Positions 33,597 through 42,594 are shown, counted from the stretch's first letter. The stretch is 64,000 nucleotides of DNA from Halococcus agarilyticus (GCF_000334895.1 NZ_BAFM01000018.1:1-64000), one strand, 5' to 3'. The notes: a model not told the origin generated them from the letters alone. Made by a program: numbers and translations.

Positions 33597-35099
33597 TCAC
33601 AGGTCGTACAGCGCGCCGTACTTCTCCGTGGCGTGATCGAGGAAGTAGTCGGCGGTGAACGCCTCGCCGGTGGCCTCCTCGATCAGGTCGGGCGTGGTGT
33701 AACGCTGGCCGTGACTGTGGACGTTTGCGGTGAGCCAGTCGTGGAGCGCGTCGAACTCGCCGGCCTCGATGTCGCCGTCGAGGTCGTCGATGGCCTCGTC
33801 GGCGCTCGCGTACAGTTGGGCCGCGAGTACACTGCCGAGCGAGTAGGTGGGGAAGTACCCGAACGAACCGTGCGACCAGTGGATGTCCTGAAGACAGCCC
33901 TCCGCATCGGTGTCGGGACGAATTCCGAGATACTCGTCCATCTTGTCGTTCCAGACGTCGGGCACCTCGCGCACGTCGAGATCGCCCTCGATCAGCGCGC
34001 GCTCGATCTCGAACCGGAGCACGATGTGCATGTGGTAGGTCAGCTCGTCCGCCTCGACTCTGATGAGATTGTCGTCGTACACCCGGTTCGCGGCCTCGTA
34101 GGCGTCACGCGCGGTGACGTCGTCGAGCCCCGCAAAGCGCTCCGTGACTTTCGGCAGGAACAGCGACCAGAACGGCTGCGACCGCCCCACGTGATTCTCC
34201 CAGAGCCGTGACTGGGACTCGTGAACCGAGAGATTGCGACTCTCACCCAGCGGAGTTCCGTACTCCTCGTCGGGCAGCCCGAGGGTGTAGGTCGCGTGGC
34301 CGAACTCGTGGACCGTGCTCATCAGCGCGCCGAGCGGGTCCTCCTCGTCGAAGCGCGTCGTCACGCGCGCGTCGAACTGCGTGCCGGTCGAGAAGGGGTG
34401 CGGCGCGGTGTCGAGTCGGCCCCTGTCCCAGTCGTAGCCGAGCGTGTCGAGCGCGTCGCGTGCGAGCGCCTCCTGGGCATCGGCGTCGAACGTTCCTTCA
34501 AATGGACGAGCGAGTTCGACGTCGCTTTCGCCCACGTCGTCGATCAGCGGAACGAGCTCCTCGCGCAGTCGGTCGAGGATCGTCTCGGCGGTGTCGAGCC
34601 CGAGATAGGGTTCGTAATCCTCGAAGAGGACTTCATACGGTGGTCGGCTCGAATCGATGTGGTCGGCGTACTCCCGTTTGAGATCGAGCAGGTCCTCGAG
34701 GATCGGCGCGAACGTCTCGAAGTCGTCCTCGGCTTTCGCCTCCTTCCAGACCGGGAGCGCCTCGCTTGTGGTCTGTGAGATCTCCGCGACGAGATCCGTC
34801 GGAACGCGCGCCGCGCGATCGTACTGGCGGCGGATCTCCCGGACGACGGCGGCCTCCTTCCCACCGAGATCCGCGCTCTCGGCTTCCTTGAGTGCGGCCT
34901 CGGTTTCGTCCTCGACGAGGAGTTCGTGGCTCGTCGCCGACAGCGCCGAGCGCTGGGCCGAGCGCGCCGGCGTGCCGCCGTCGGGCATCATGACTTCCTG
35001 ATCCCAGCTCAACACGCCCGCCGCGCTCTGGATGTTGCTGATCCGCTCGTAGCGTTCGAGGAGCTCGTCGTAGGCGTCGGCCGTGGCGTCGGATGCCAT
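33597..35099 (-). CDS. Carboxypeptidase M32 (Taq-type metallocarboxypeptidase)
   Basis: A 500-residue peptidase of family M32, the usual length. The zinc site HEFGH is near residue 262, with the downstream Glu in SVHESQSRLWEN near 293; other family marks are SWDQEVMMP at the start and HIVLRFEIERALIEGDL. It removes C-terminal amino acids from peptides in the cytoplasm, probably in protein turnover. Start ATG at 35099; the extra upstream codons in frame are within the neighbouring promoter. Confidence 0.95.
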   Translation of the reverse strand: MASDATADAYDELLERYERISNIQSAAGVLSWDQEVMMPDGGTPARSAQRSALSATSHELLVEDETEAALKEAESADLGGKEAAVVREIRRQYDRAARVPTDLVAEISQTTSEALPVWKEAKAEDDFETFAPILEDLLDLKREYADHIDSSRPPYEVLFEDYEPYLGLDTAETILDRLREELVPLIDDVGESDVELARPFEGTFDADAQEALARDALDTLGYDWDRGRLDTAPHPFSTGTQFDARVTTRFDEEDPLGALMSTVHEFGHATYTLGLPDEEYGTPLGESRNLSVHESQSRLWENHVGRSQPFWSLFLPKVTERFAGLDDVTARDAYEAANRVYDDNLIRVEADELTYHMHIVLRFEIERALIEGDLDVREVPDVWNDKMDEYLGIRPDTDAEGCLQDIHWSHGSFGYFPTYSLGSVLAAQLYASADEAIDDLDGDIEAGEFDALHDWLTANVHSHGQRYTTPDLIEEATGEAFTADYFLDHATEKYGALYDL

Positions 35100-35284
35100 A
35101 CCCGTGAACGGAGTCGTCGACCTATCAATTCTTGCCTCCCGGTCCGACCGCTCGCCCACGCTCCACGGTCGGCCAGCGAGCGGGCAAAACCCTCACGACT
35201 CCGGCCAGCTCTTCCGACGAATTCGGTCGCGCTCGCGCTTGCAAGCAGCGAATTCAAGCGAATCGCACTCCACAATCGGACGCA

Positions 35285-35512
35285 ATGGCAACGACCGAGC
35301 ACTCCCAACCCGAGACCGGACAGGACGACCTCCCAGTCGACGCGGAGCCGAAAGTCAGCGACGCCGCGGTGCTCGCGGCCGGCGCGTCCGTGCTGTTCGC
35401 GCTGTTCGAGTTCTACGTGCGTGGCAACGAGAACCGCGGCATCTTCGTCGGCCACTGGGCTCCGACGATCCTCGCCTTCGCGAGCTACTTCCGCAAGCGG
35501 CGCGACGACTGA
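35285..35512 (+). CDS. Small membrane protein (75 aa), unknown
   Basis: An acidic N-terminal third, then a hydrophobic stretch of two short helices (about residues 27-44 and 53-68) and a basic end, FRKRRDD. Begins at ATG 35285. The frame has haloarchaeal codon bias and stands alone. No known family. Confidence 0.6.
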   Translation: MATTEHSQPETGQDDLPVDAEPKVSDAAVLAAGASVLFALFEFYVRGNENRGIFVGHWAPTILAFASYFRKRRDD

Positions 35513-35535
35513 CAGTCCGATCCGAAGACCTCGGA

Positions 35536-36612
35536 CTACTGCGATTCGGCCATCATGCGATAGAGTTCGTAACATCGATCGAGAACGTCGAGCGATACAC
35601 TCTCGTCTTTGGTGTGGGCCTCGCCCGGTTCGGCAGGGCCGCAGATCACGCAGGTCACGCCCGTCTCGGCGAGCCAGCCCGCGTCGGTCGCGTGGGGTTT
35701 CGTGACGAGTTCGGGCTCGCCCTCTTGGACAGCGGCGGCGGCCGCTCGCACCGCCTCGGCGAACGCCTCGTCGTCACAGGCCATCGGCGGGAGGTCCTGA
35801 TCGACCGTCCACTCGACATCCACGCTCTCGACCGTCGTCAACGGAGCGCGCTCGCCCGGCACCGTCCGCTCGTCCACGGTGATCGAACACGACTCCGGAA
35901 TCACGTTCCACGCCGAGCCGCCGTCGATCTCGGTCACGACGACGCTCCCTGTCACCCGCTCGCCGAACACCTCGGTAGCGGGTGCGTCGATCGCGCGAAC
36001 CGTCTCGACCGCCTCGCACGCGGTGTAGACGGCGTTCTCACCGGCCCCGGGTTCGCTCGCGTGGGCCGCCGTTCCGCGGGCGGTGATCGTGCTCGCCCGT
36101 CGACCCTTGTGCGCCACCGCGACATCCGTCGTTTCGGAGGAAGAGTAGCCCGTCGTTCCCTCGCCGACGATCGCGTAGTCGGGCGCGAACCCCTCGTCGA
36201 TGGCATGGCGTGCGCCCTCGCCACCGATCTCTTCGCCGGCGAAACTCGCGAAAACGAGTTCTACCGATGGATCACTGTCGCGAAAGGTCAACATCGCGGC
36301 CGCGACCGCGCCCTTCATGTCCGCCGCACCCCGGCCGTACAGCCGACCGTCGCGCTCCTCGACGACGTACTCGCCCCCTGTCGCCTGGGTGTCGTCGGGC
36401 GGCACGACGTCGTGATGACCGACGAGCGCGAGCGATTCGTTCGCGTCGGCGTCCGTGTTTCGACGAGCGATGACGTTCCCGACCTCATCGCGGGTCACGT
36501 CGGCGTCGGTCTCCTCCCGGAGCCAGGCCTCGATGAAGTCACCTGCATCGGTCTCGTCCTCGTGACTCGGGATCGCAACGAGGTCGCGAGTGAGATCCGT
36601 GACGGCGGCCAT
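35536..36612 (-). CDS. M20-family metallopeptidase (ArgE/DapE-like)
   Basis: A 358-residue zinc hydrolase. The first metal motif LALVGHHDVVPP is near residue 65, GRGAADMKGA near 95 provides the bridging Asp, and FAGEEIGGEG near 125 holds the catalytic Glu pair; the dimerisation domain follows. The family removes acyl groups or cleaves dipeptides, for example acetylornithine deacetylase, succinyl-diaminopimelate desuccinylase or carboxypeptidase; the substrate cannot be told here. I begin at ATG 36612; ATG 36669 would add 19 residues. Confidence 0.88.
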   Translation of the reverse strand: MAAVTDLTRDLVAIPSHEDETDAGDFIEAWLREETDADVTRDEVGNVIARRNTDADANESLALVGHHDVVPPDDTQATGGEYVVEERDGRLYGRGAADMKGAVAAAMLTFRDSDPSVELVFASFAGEEIGGEGARHAIDEGFAPDYAIVGEGTTGYSSSETTDVAVAHKGRRASTITARGTAAHASEPGAGENAVYTACEAVETVRAIDAPATEVFGERVTGSVVVTEIDGGSAWNVIPESCSITVDERTVPGERAPLTTVESVDVEWTVDQDLPPMACDDEAFAEAVRAAAAAVQEGEPELVTKPHATDAGWLAETGVTCVICGPAEPGEAHTKDESVSLDVLDRCYELYRMMAESQ

Positions 36613-36682
36613 GGAGTCACGGTCCGTGAGAAGCGTGATAAGATTGCCGTTGGACGGAGATCCGTTCACCGTCAGGGGCGGT

Positions 36683-36794
36683 GGCGCGCGGGAGCGCGAA
36701 GCGCGCGACTCGCGCGAGGGATGACCGAACGGAGCGAGCGAAAGCGAGCGGAGAGAGGGAATCGGCTGGGGAGGGGGTGGCCCACGGTCTCTCG
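36683..36794 (-). repeat. Family C intergenic repeat, copy 3 (inverted)
   Basis: On the minus strand this repeats the blocks of 17692-17791 almost exactly, including the TCATCCCTCGCGCGAG core and the CTTCGCGCTCCCGCGCGCC end. The palindromic insert differs. Confidence 0.65.
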
Positions 36795-36903
36795 TGGGAG
36801 TCGTGACTGCTGCAGACGAATTGGATCTCCGTCACCGTATGCTGGGGCGGTATCGTCGGATATGCCTGAACCGGCAGTACGCTTTCGAGCGCGCTTGAAC
36901 ACC

Positions 36904-36910
36904 CTTTTGA
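36904..36910 (+). promoter_or_regulatory. TATA-like element of the PIN-KH ATPase gene
   Basis: CTTTTGA lies about 26 bases before the ATG at 36933; a weak match but at the right distance. Confidence 0.35.
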
Positions 36911-36932
36911 TCCTGCCGGCCGAACGACACGC

Positions 36933-38831
36933 ATGACTGTCGTACCGGACACGAGCGCGGTCATCGACGGGCGCGTGTCCGAACGAGTGGAGAGCGGTGC
37001 GTTCGAGGGGGAGACCGTTGCGGTCCCCGAGGCGGTCGTCACGGAGCTCGAATCCCAGGCCAACGACGGCCGCGAGTCGGGCTGGGACGGCCTCTCCGAG
37101 CTCCAGCGACTCGCCGAACTCGCCGACGAAGGGAGTGTCGAGGTCGAGTACGTCGGCCGGCGGCCGGGCGACGGCGAGCGCCACGCCGCCGGGGAGGGCG
37201 CGGTCGACGCGCTGATCCGCGATCTCGCTACCGAAAAGGGAGCCACGCTACTCACGAGCGACAAAGTTCAAAGCGAGGTCGCCCGGGCGAAGGGCCTCGA
37301 CGTCGAGTACGTCGATCCCGAGATCCGCGGGGACGCGCCCGAGAACCTCGCGATCGAGGAGTTCTTCGACGACGAGACGATGAGCGTCCACCTCAAGACC
37401 GGCGTCGCACCGATGGCGAAGCGCGGTGCGGTCGGCGAGATGCGCTTCGAGACCATCGGCGACGAGCCGCTCACCGAGGACGACCTCCACGAGTGGGTCG
37501 CGGAGATCGAGACCGCCACGCGGGCGTCGAGCGACGGGTTCACCGAGCTCGATAGAAATGGAATGACGATCGTCCAGTTCGGGGAGTACCGGATCGCGCT
37601 CGCCCGGCCGCCGTTTTCGGACGGGCTGGAGATCACCGCGGTCCGGCCGATCGTCGAGACCGAGCTCGACGACTACGACTACGCCGACGACCTCCGCGAG
37701 CGACTGCTCGACCACCAGCGCGGCGTCCTGATCGCGGGCGCACCGGGCGCGGGGAAGTCGACGCTCGCGGGTGCGGTCGCGGGGTTCCTCGCCGATTCGG
37801 CGTTTTCGGTCAAGACGATGGAGAAGCCCCGCGATCTCCAGGTGGGCCCCGAAATCACGCAGTACACCGAACTCGACGGACAGATGGAGAACACCGCGGA
37901 CTCGCTGTTGATGGTCCGGCCCGACTACACGATCTACGACGAGGTGCGGAAGACCGAGGACTTCTCGGTCTTTGCCGATATGCGGCTCGCTGGCGTCGGG
38001 ATGATCGGCGTGGTCCACGCCACCCGGGCGATCGACGCGCTCGGGCGGCTGGTGGGCCGGGTCGAACTCGGGATGATCCCCCAGGTCGTCGACACCGTGG
38101 TGTACGTCGAGGCGGGCGAGATCGAGACGGTCTACGATGTCCGGACCGAGGTCAAGGTCCCCGAGGGGCTCACCGAGGAGGACCTCGCGCGGCCGGTGAT
38201 CCAAGTCCGGGACTTCGAGACTCAGCGACCCGAATACGAGATCTACAGCTTCAACCGCCAGGTCGTCACCGTGCCCGTCGGCGACGCCGACGACGAGGAC
38301 AGCGGCGTGGATCGGATCGCGAAACAGGAGATCGAGCGCGAGATCCGGTCGGTCGCGCACGGTAGCTGCGAGGTCGATCTCAAGAGCGCGAACACCGCAG
38401 TCGTCTACGTCGAGGAGGCCGACATCTCGACGGTGATCGGCAAGGGCGGCGGGCGGATCACCGACATCGAGAACCGCCTCGGGATCAGCATCGACGTGCG
38501 GACGTTCGACGAGCGCCCCGGTGGTCGGGGTGGGCGGTCGGGAAACGCGAGTAGCGGGGGTGGCGGTGGTGGCGGCAGTCGGACCGGGAGCGGTGGCGGA
38601 TCGAGCGGCGCGGGCGAGATCGTCACGCCCGAGATCACCTCGCGGCACGTCGTGGTCCCGATGGACGGCTACGCGGGCGAAACCGTCGAGATCCAGGCCG
38701 ACGGCGAGTACCTCTTCACCGCGACGGTCTCGCGGGGCGGCGAGGTCCAGGTCTCGCGCGGCAGCGCGATCGCGGAGGAGCTGGAGGACGCGATCGACCG
38801 CGGTCGCCAGGTCACCGTCGCGCCGTCGTAG
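36933..38831 (+). CDS. PIN-domain ATPase with KH domain (PINc/VapC-family ATPase)
   Basis: A 632-residue protein with four parts: an N-terminal PIN nuclease domain (PDTSAVIDGR, later acidic residues to about 125), a secretion-ATPase-like domain with Walker A GAPGAGKSTLAG near residue 272 and Walker B region, a KH RNA-binding domain with VIGKGGGRITDIE near 505, and a Gly/Ser-rich linker leading to a final TRAM-like or small beta domain. The family is conserved in archaea and expected to degrade or remodel RNA using ATP, though biochemistry is limited. Single gene, leaderless by promoter spacing. Confidence 0.93.
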   Translation: MTVVPDTSAVIDGRVSERVESGAFEGETVAVPEAVVTELESQANDGRESGWDGLSELQRLAELADEGSVEVEYVGRRPGDGERHAAGEGAVDALIRDLATEKGATLLTSDKVQSEVARAKGLDVEYVDPEIRGDAPENLAIEEFFDDETMSVHLKTGVAPMAKRGAVGEMRFETIGDEPLTEDDLHEWVAEIETATRASSDGFTELDRNGMTIVQFGEYRIALARPPFSDGLEITAVRPIVETELDDYDYADDLRERLLDHQRGVLIAGAPGAGKSTLAGAVAGFLADSAFSVKTMEKPRDLQVGPEITQYTELDGQMENTADSLLMVRPDYTIYDEVRKTEDFSVFADMRLAGVGMIGVVHATRAIDALGRLVGRVELGMIPQVVDTVVYVEAGEIETVYDVRTEVKVPEGLTEEDLARPVIQVRDFETQRPEYEIYSFNRQVVTVPVGDADDEDSGVDRIAKQEIEREIRSVAHGSCEVDLKSANTAVVYVEEADISTVIGKGGGRITDIENRLGISIDVRTFDERPGGRGGRSGNASSGGGGGGGSRTGSGGGSSGAGEIVTPEITSRHVVVPMDGYAGETVEIQADGEYLFTATVSRGGEVQVSRGSAIAEELEDAIDRGRQVTVAPS

Positions 38832-39392
38832 ACGATCACAGTCGACTGGATTTTCCAGGGCAGTTGCACGGTAAAGCGGCTGCGGTGACGGTGCGGGCCT
38901 GGCGTCTCGGCGAGCGCAGCGAGCCGAGGCTCAGGAGAGCGTTGCTCTCCTGGTGGATGAAGGGCGAGACTGCGAGCGACGCGAGCAGTCGAGGGCTTCG
39001 GCGGTGCTGTGCGGTGGCGGTTGCGGTCCTTGGTGGATCGAGGGCGATCGACTGAAAGGAGTGAGGGCTCGGGCGGCACTGTGCGGTTGCAGAGCGGGAC
39101 GAGGAGGGCTAGCCGTTGTACCGCGAGCGAGCGCCGCAGGCGCGAGTGAGCGGGCCGAGGAACCCCCGGAGTTCTCGTGAGTAGCGCGGGACCTTCGGTC
39201 CCGCGGACCATGCGAACGGGGGCTCGGAAGAGCTTGCTCTTCCGGTGGGGGTGACGCAGGCTTTTGATCCACATTTTGCGAGGGAGCGAGCGTCGAGCGG
39301 GCCGAAGGCCCGCGAGAAGAAAGCGAGCGACCGTAGCAAAAGGTGGAGGCAGGGTCCGAAAAGTCCTTATGGGCGAGTGGACAACGATCAAA
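38832..39392. repeat. Repeat region upstream of the 7S RNA (family A, plus orientation; B-like end)
   Basis: Family A copy 3 is at 38883-39026 and a shorter, tandem second unit at 39028-39090. Copy 3 contains a hairpin CAGGAGAGCGTTGCTCTCCTG followed by TGGTGGATGAAGGGCGAGA and TCGAGGGCTTCGGCGGTGCT. From 39171 is GTTCTCGTGAGTAGCGCGGGACC, the same start as the family B copy at 15113, followed by GCGGACCATGCGAACGG. The region holds no supported protein gene. Copy 3 is matched in inverse on the other side of the 7S RNA. Confidence 0.65.
39365..39371 (+). promoter_or_regulatory. TATA box of the 7S RNA gene
   Basis: CCTTATG is about 26 bases before the predicted 5' end of the RNA at 39393. Confidence 0.5.
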
Positions 39393-39703
39393 TCGGACTA
39401 GGCCGGGCAGTTAGGCCCTGCTCGTCACCCGCGATACGGTCTTCAGCGGGGGCCGAACCCCGGGTGCGTCCGTGCCGACCGGCACGGGCCCCGCAAGCCA
39501 ACGTGGAAGCCTCGTCCGTCGGGGGCGGCGGTCCGCGGCACCTCGTCCGCAGGGACGACTCGCCGCGGTTGACCGGCGGCAGTCCGCCAGGCGCGGAAGC
39601 GAGCAGCGGACCGCCGGACAGCCGTCGCTCGCCGGGTCGCGGGGTGGAGAAGGCGCGCGGGTCTCCCCGTGCCGGAACGCCGGGCAATCCCGGGAGTCCG
39701 ACC
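39393..39703 (+). ncRNA. Signal recognition particle 7S RNA
   Basis: About 310 bases with the haloarchaeal 7S RNA order: the ends TCGGACT and AGTCCGA pair, followed inward by GGCCGGGC and its partner; the 5' domain has GGCAGTTAGGCCCTG; the GGGGGCCGAACCCCGGG segment and the GCGGAAGCGAGCAGC stretch (helix 8 loop with GGAAGC and AGCAG, the SRP54 binding site) are recognisable. It scaffolds SRP19 and SRP54 to target membrane proteins. The promoter and the long terminal stem agree on the ends to within a few bases. Confidence 0.9.
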
Positions 39704-40240
39704 TTCATCACCACCTTTTGCTACGCTCAGTCGCATCGCTGACGCTTGCTCCTGCTCACGGGTCGCTACGCTCCCCGTTCGCTTGTCCGGCGACGCTTCA
39801 CTACGTTCGCGCCGCCCGCCGCTCGCAAAACTTGGTTCAAAAGCCTCCTCTTTCCCTCGTCTCGCGGCTTCGCCGCTCGACCATCCGAGACGCTTCGCGC
39901 CTCGCACCGGTCAGTCGTCGGCCCGCTCGCTCACTGCGTTCGCTCGCGGTGCGATCACCACATCACCCGCAACCGCTGCCGCACCGCCACCGCACAGCAC
40001 CGCCGAAGCCCTCGACTGCTCGCGTCGCTCGCAGTCTCGCCCTTCATCCACCAGGAGAGCAACGCTCTCCTGAGCCTCGGCTCGCTGCGTTCTCGTGAAC
40101 CGAAGGTGAGCGAGAGCTCGGAGTCGTTCGAAAGGCGCGAAGCGCCTTTCGTGATGACGAGAGAGCGAAGCTCTCTCGAACCACGCGCGAAGCGTGCTTC
40201 GGCGCTCGCCGAGACGCCAGGCCCGCCCCGCCAAACCAGA
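39704..40240. repeat. Repeat region downstream of the 7S RNA (family A, minus orientation, with inserted family B)
   Basis: Family A copy 5 at 39967-40087 plus 40203-40236 is the near-exact inverse of copy 3. It is interrupted at one point by 115 bases (40088-40202) that are a family B element. The 39710-39960 part carries GCTTCGCTC-type palindromes and no supported gene. Confidence 0.65.
40088..40202 (+). repeat. Family B element, copy inserted into a family A repeat
   Basis: Starts CGTTCTCGTGAA and contains GCGAGAGCTCGG, a perfect hairpin at 40129-40151, TGATGA, a perfect hairpin at 40158-40178 and AACCACG. The same junction in copy 3 of family A (near 38905) is uninterrupted, giving an empty site for comparison. 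Confidence 0.65.
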
Positions 40241-40654
40241 CTACACCACGCCGAGCGCGCGAGCGTACCACGCCCCGCCGATCGGCACCGCGAGCGAGAC
40301 GGCCGCGAGCACCCACCGGTGGTACGCGACGAGATCGGCCCGGGAAAGCTGGAAGACGATCGACTCATCGACCGTCACGGCCCAGACGATCGTGAGGCCC
40401 GCGATACAGATCCCGAAGACCAGGCCGACGCCGGCGGCGGTCGCTCCATCGGTGCGACCCGCACGCCCCGCGGCGAGGACGATGATCGAAACGGCGGCGA
40501 ACAGGCCGGCGACGAGCGGCGTCGGCCCGGCCCCGGCGTCGTAGTAGACGCCGACCGCCCCCGTGTCGGCGACGAGATACGGGACGACGAGCGCGACGAT
40601 CGCGGCGAGACAGCCGGCGATGCCCAGCAGGGGAGCGGACCGCGTACCGTCCAT
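40241..40654 (-). CDS. Four-helix membrane protein, unknown
   Basis: A 137-residue protein with four hydrophobic helices (about residues 8-30, 46-65, 74-95 and 112-134). A few conserved-looking Asp and Arg lie in the loops. It looks like a haloarchaeal membrane protein of unknown function. ATG at 40654; the family A/B repeat region begins at its 3' end. Confidence 0.7.
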   Translation of the reverse strand: MDGTRSAPLLGIAGCLAAIVALVVPYLVADTGAVGVYYDAGAGPTPLVAGLFAAVSIIVLAAGRAGRTDGATAAGVGLVFGICIAGLTIVWAVTVDESIVFQLSRADLVAYHRWVLAAVSLAVPIGGAWYARALGVV

Positions 40655-40752
40655 ACTCCCGGTCCGAACGGCGGCGTCTTAATCGCCGTGTTCGACGCTC
40701 GCTGATCGCCGGCGAGCACAAAAGCCACGTGGCTCCGCTCCAAGGGACCCAC

Positions 40753-41157
40753 ATGGGACTCGGAACCACGGCCAAGAAGCTCCAGACGGTGACCGAGATG
40801 GCCGAGAAGCTCTATACGAAAGTCGACGAGCTCAGAAAGCAGGTCAACGACGTCAAGACCCACGTCGAGGCCACGAGCCAGCGCGTCGAGCGGATCGAGC
40901 GCGACCTCGACGAGCAGCGCGCGATCCTCGACGCGCTCGCCGAGGAGCAGGGGATCGACGTCGACGAGCGGGTCGCCGAGGCGACGATCAAGGAAGCCGA
41001 ACCCGATCACGAACTCGCCGACGCCGATCCCGCAACCGAGGACGGAGCCGACGCGAGCGACGCTGAGACGGGCGACGTCGAGGTGAACGAAACCGGAACG
41101 GACGAAACCGAAACGGACCGGAGCGGGGCGGAGGGCACCGCCGAAGCCAACCAGTAA
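40753..41157 (+). CDS. DUF5798-like coiled-coil protein
   Basis: A 134-residue protein. Residues 5-75 form a continuous coiled coil (KLQTVTEMAEKLYTKVDELR and on through ERDLDEQRAILDALAEEQGID); the rest is a disordered acidic tail of Asp, Glu and Thr. It matches the small haloarchaeal DUF5798 proteins in length and layout. Function unknown. ATG 40753 is used; the earlier frame start is not conserved. Confidence 0.75.
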   Translation: MGLGTTAKKLQTVTEMAEKLYTKVDELRKQVNDVKTHVEATSQRVERIERDLDEQRAILDALAEEQGIDVDERVAEATIKEAEPDHELADADPATEDGADASDAETGDVEVNETGTDETETDRSGAEGTAEANQ

Positions 41158-41194
41158 GTCAGCCCGATCGTCACCACGAAATCAGGCAGTCGCC

Positions 41195-41602
41195 TCAGCA
41201 GAGCCGCCCGTGTTCGACCTTCATACATTTGTCCTCGACGACCTGCCGCCCGGCGTCCTCGGCCCGGTCGGTTGCCGCCCGGTCGCGAATCCCGAGCTGA
41301 GTCCAGATGACGGGTGCATCGTCGCGATCGAGCGCCGCATCGACGATCCCGCTCACCTCGTCGCTCGGACGGAACACGTCGACGATGTCGATTGCCTCGT
41401 CGACGTCGGCGAGCGAATCGGCGGGCTCTTGGCCGAAGATCTCCTCGGCGTGGGGATTGACAGGGACGACCTCGTAGCCGTGTTCGCGGAGGTAGCGCGG
41501 GATCTCGTGGGCGTCCTTGCCCCGCGTGGACGAACACCCGACGACGGCCACCGTCTCTAGGTCCAGAATCTCACGGAGTTCGTCGTCGTCAGTCACTGGC
41601 AT
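41195..41602 (-). CDS. CoA-binding protein
   Basis: A 135-residue single Rossmann-fold CoA-binding domain. TVAVVGCSSTRGKDAHEIPRY holds the CoA phosphate loop, YEVVPVNPHAEEIFG follows, and VEDKCMKVEH is the typical end with an exposed cysteine. Proteins of this size may carry CoA as a protecting disulfide or act as regulators; the enzyme activity is unknown. Start ATG 41602, where homologues begin. Confidence 0.88.
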   Translation of the reverse strand: MPVTDDDELREILDLETVAVVGCSSTRGKDAHEIPRYLREHGYEVVPVNPHAEEIFGQEPADSLADVDEAIDIVDVFRPSDEVSGIVDAALDRDDAPVIWTQLGIRDRAATDRAEDAGRQVVEDKCMKVEHGRLC

Positions 41603-41666
41603 ACCCGTTCGGAGGTGATCCGCGGACAAAAGCACACCGCCGCTTGCGGTGGTGGCTGTGGCCGGC

Positions 41667-42506
41667 TCAGACCGTGACCGCGAGCCGGCCGACGACGAAC
41701 GCGGCGGCAGCGAGGAACATCGCGTAGCTCAGGTGCTCCTGGCCGGCGGTCGGGTCGGCGAAGCTCTCGACCGCAGCGTAGGCCATGGCGAGATCGGCGA
41801 GCGCGACCACGACGAGATACGGCCAGCCGAAGGTCTCCTGCACATAGGGGAGCGGGCTGGCGACCAGCGCGACCGCGAGCAAGCCGGCGGCGAGCCAGAG
41901 CGCGGTGCGCTCGCCGACGGCGATCGGAAGCGTGTTCAACCCCTCGCGGCGGTCGCCCGCGACGTCCTCGACGTCCTTCACGATCTCGCGGGCCACGGTC
42001 GAGAGGGCCGCCAGCGCGAACAGCACGACGACCGCGTCCGTGATTCGGCCGACCGCCGCCGCGCCGAACAGGAAGGTGCTCCCGCCGAGATAGCCGACGA
42101 CGGCGTTGCCGACACCCGGCAGCCCCTTGAACAGCTCCGTGTACGCGACGAGCGCGAGAAGGTTCACGACGGCGATCGCGATCGCAAGTGAGGGTAGCGT
42201 GAGCGCGAACACGACCGCCCCGGCGAACAGGACGAGGCTGAACGCGAGCGCCTCGCGGGGCGTGACCGCGCCGCGGGGGATCGCCCGATCGGGCCGGTTG
42301 ATCCGGTCGATCTCGCGGTCGAAGTAGTCGTTCATCGTGTTGCCGGCGGCCACGGCGAGCACGGTCGCGCCAACCGCCGCGGCCACCGCTCCCTGATTAC
42401 CAAGTCTGCCGACGACGAACGCGCCGATGAACGTCAACGCACCCGCGGCGATCGCGTTGATCGGGCGCGTGAGTTCGAGCAAGCCACGGGCGCGCTCGCC
42501 GGTCAT
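41667..42506 (-). CDS. ubiA: Geranylgeranylglycerol-phosphate geranylgeranyltransferase (UbiA family)
   Basis: A 279-residue integral membrane prenyltransferase with about nine helices. The two aspartate motifs that bind Mg-diphosphate are clear: NDYFDREIDRINRPDR near residue 60 and DVEDVAGDRREGLNTLP near 180. This branch adds the second geranylgeranyl chain to geranylgeranylglyceryl phosphate, making DGGGP, the core of archaeal membrane lipid. Other UbiA roles such as menaquinone synthesis are less likely from the NRPDRAIPRG segment. Confidence 0.88.
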   Translation of the reverse strand: MTGERARGLLELTRPINAIAAGALTFIGAFVVGRLGNQGAVAAAVGATVLAVAAGNTMNDYFDREIDRINRPDRAIPRGAVTPREALAFSLVLFAGAVVFALTLPSLAIAIAVVNLLALVAYTELFKGLPGVGNAVVGYLGGSTFLFGAAAVGRITDAVVVLFALAALSTVAREIVKDVEDVAGDRREGLNTLPIAVGERTALWLAAGLLAVALVASPLPYVQETFGWPYLVVVALADLAMAYAAVESFADPTAGQEHLSYAMFLAAAAFVVGRLAVTV

Positions 42507-42594
42507 ACCTGCGACTCCCGGGGGCTGGCGAATAAAGGGCGCGGAACGCGTCGATCGCGGGGTTTAACTGCGACTCGCCTGTACCGGTTTTCGA

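Noticed and set aside
36672-37264. Minus-strand frames before the PIN-KH ATPase gene
   Set aside because: They cover the family C repeat and the antisense of the ATPase start. No domain or promoter supports them.
38879-40240. Several short frames with similar Arg/Ser-rich products around the 7S RNA
   Set aside because: They repeat because the DNA is repeated. Stems and spacers explain the similarity better than coding does.
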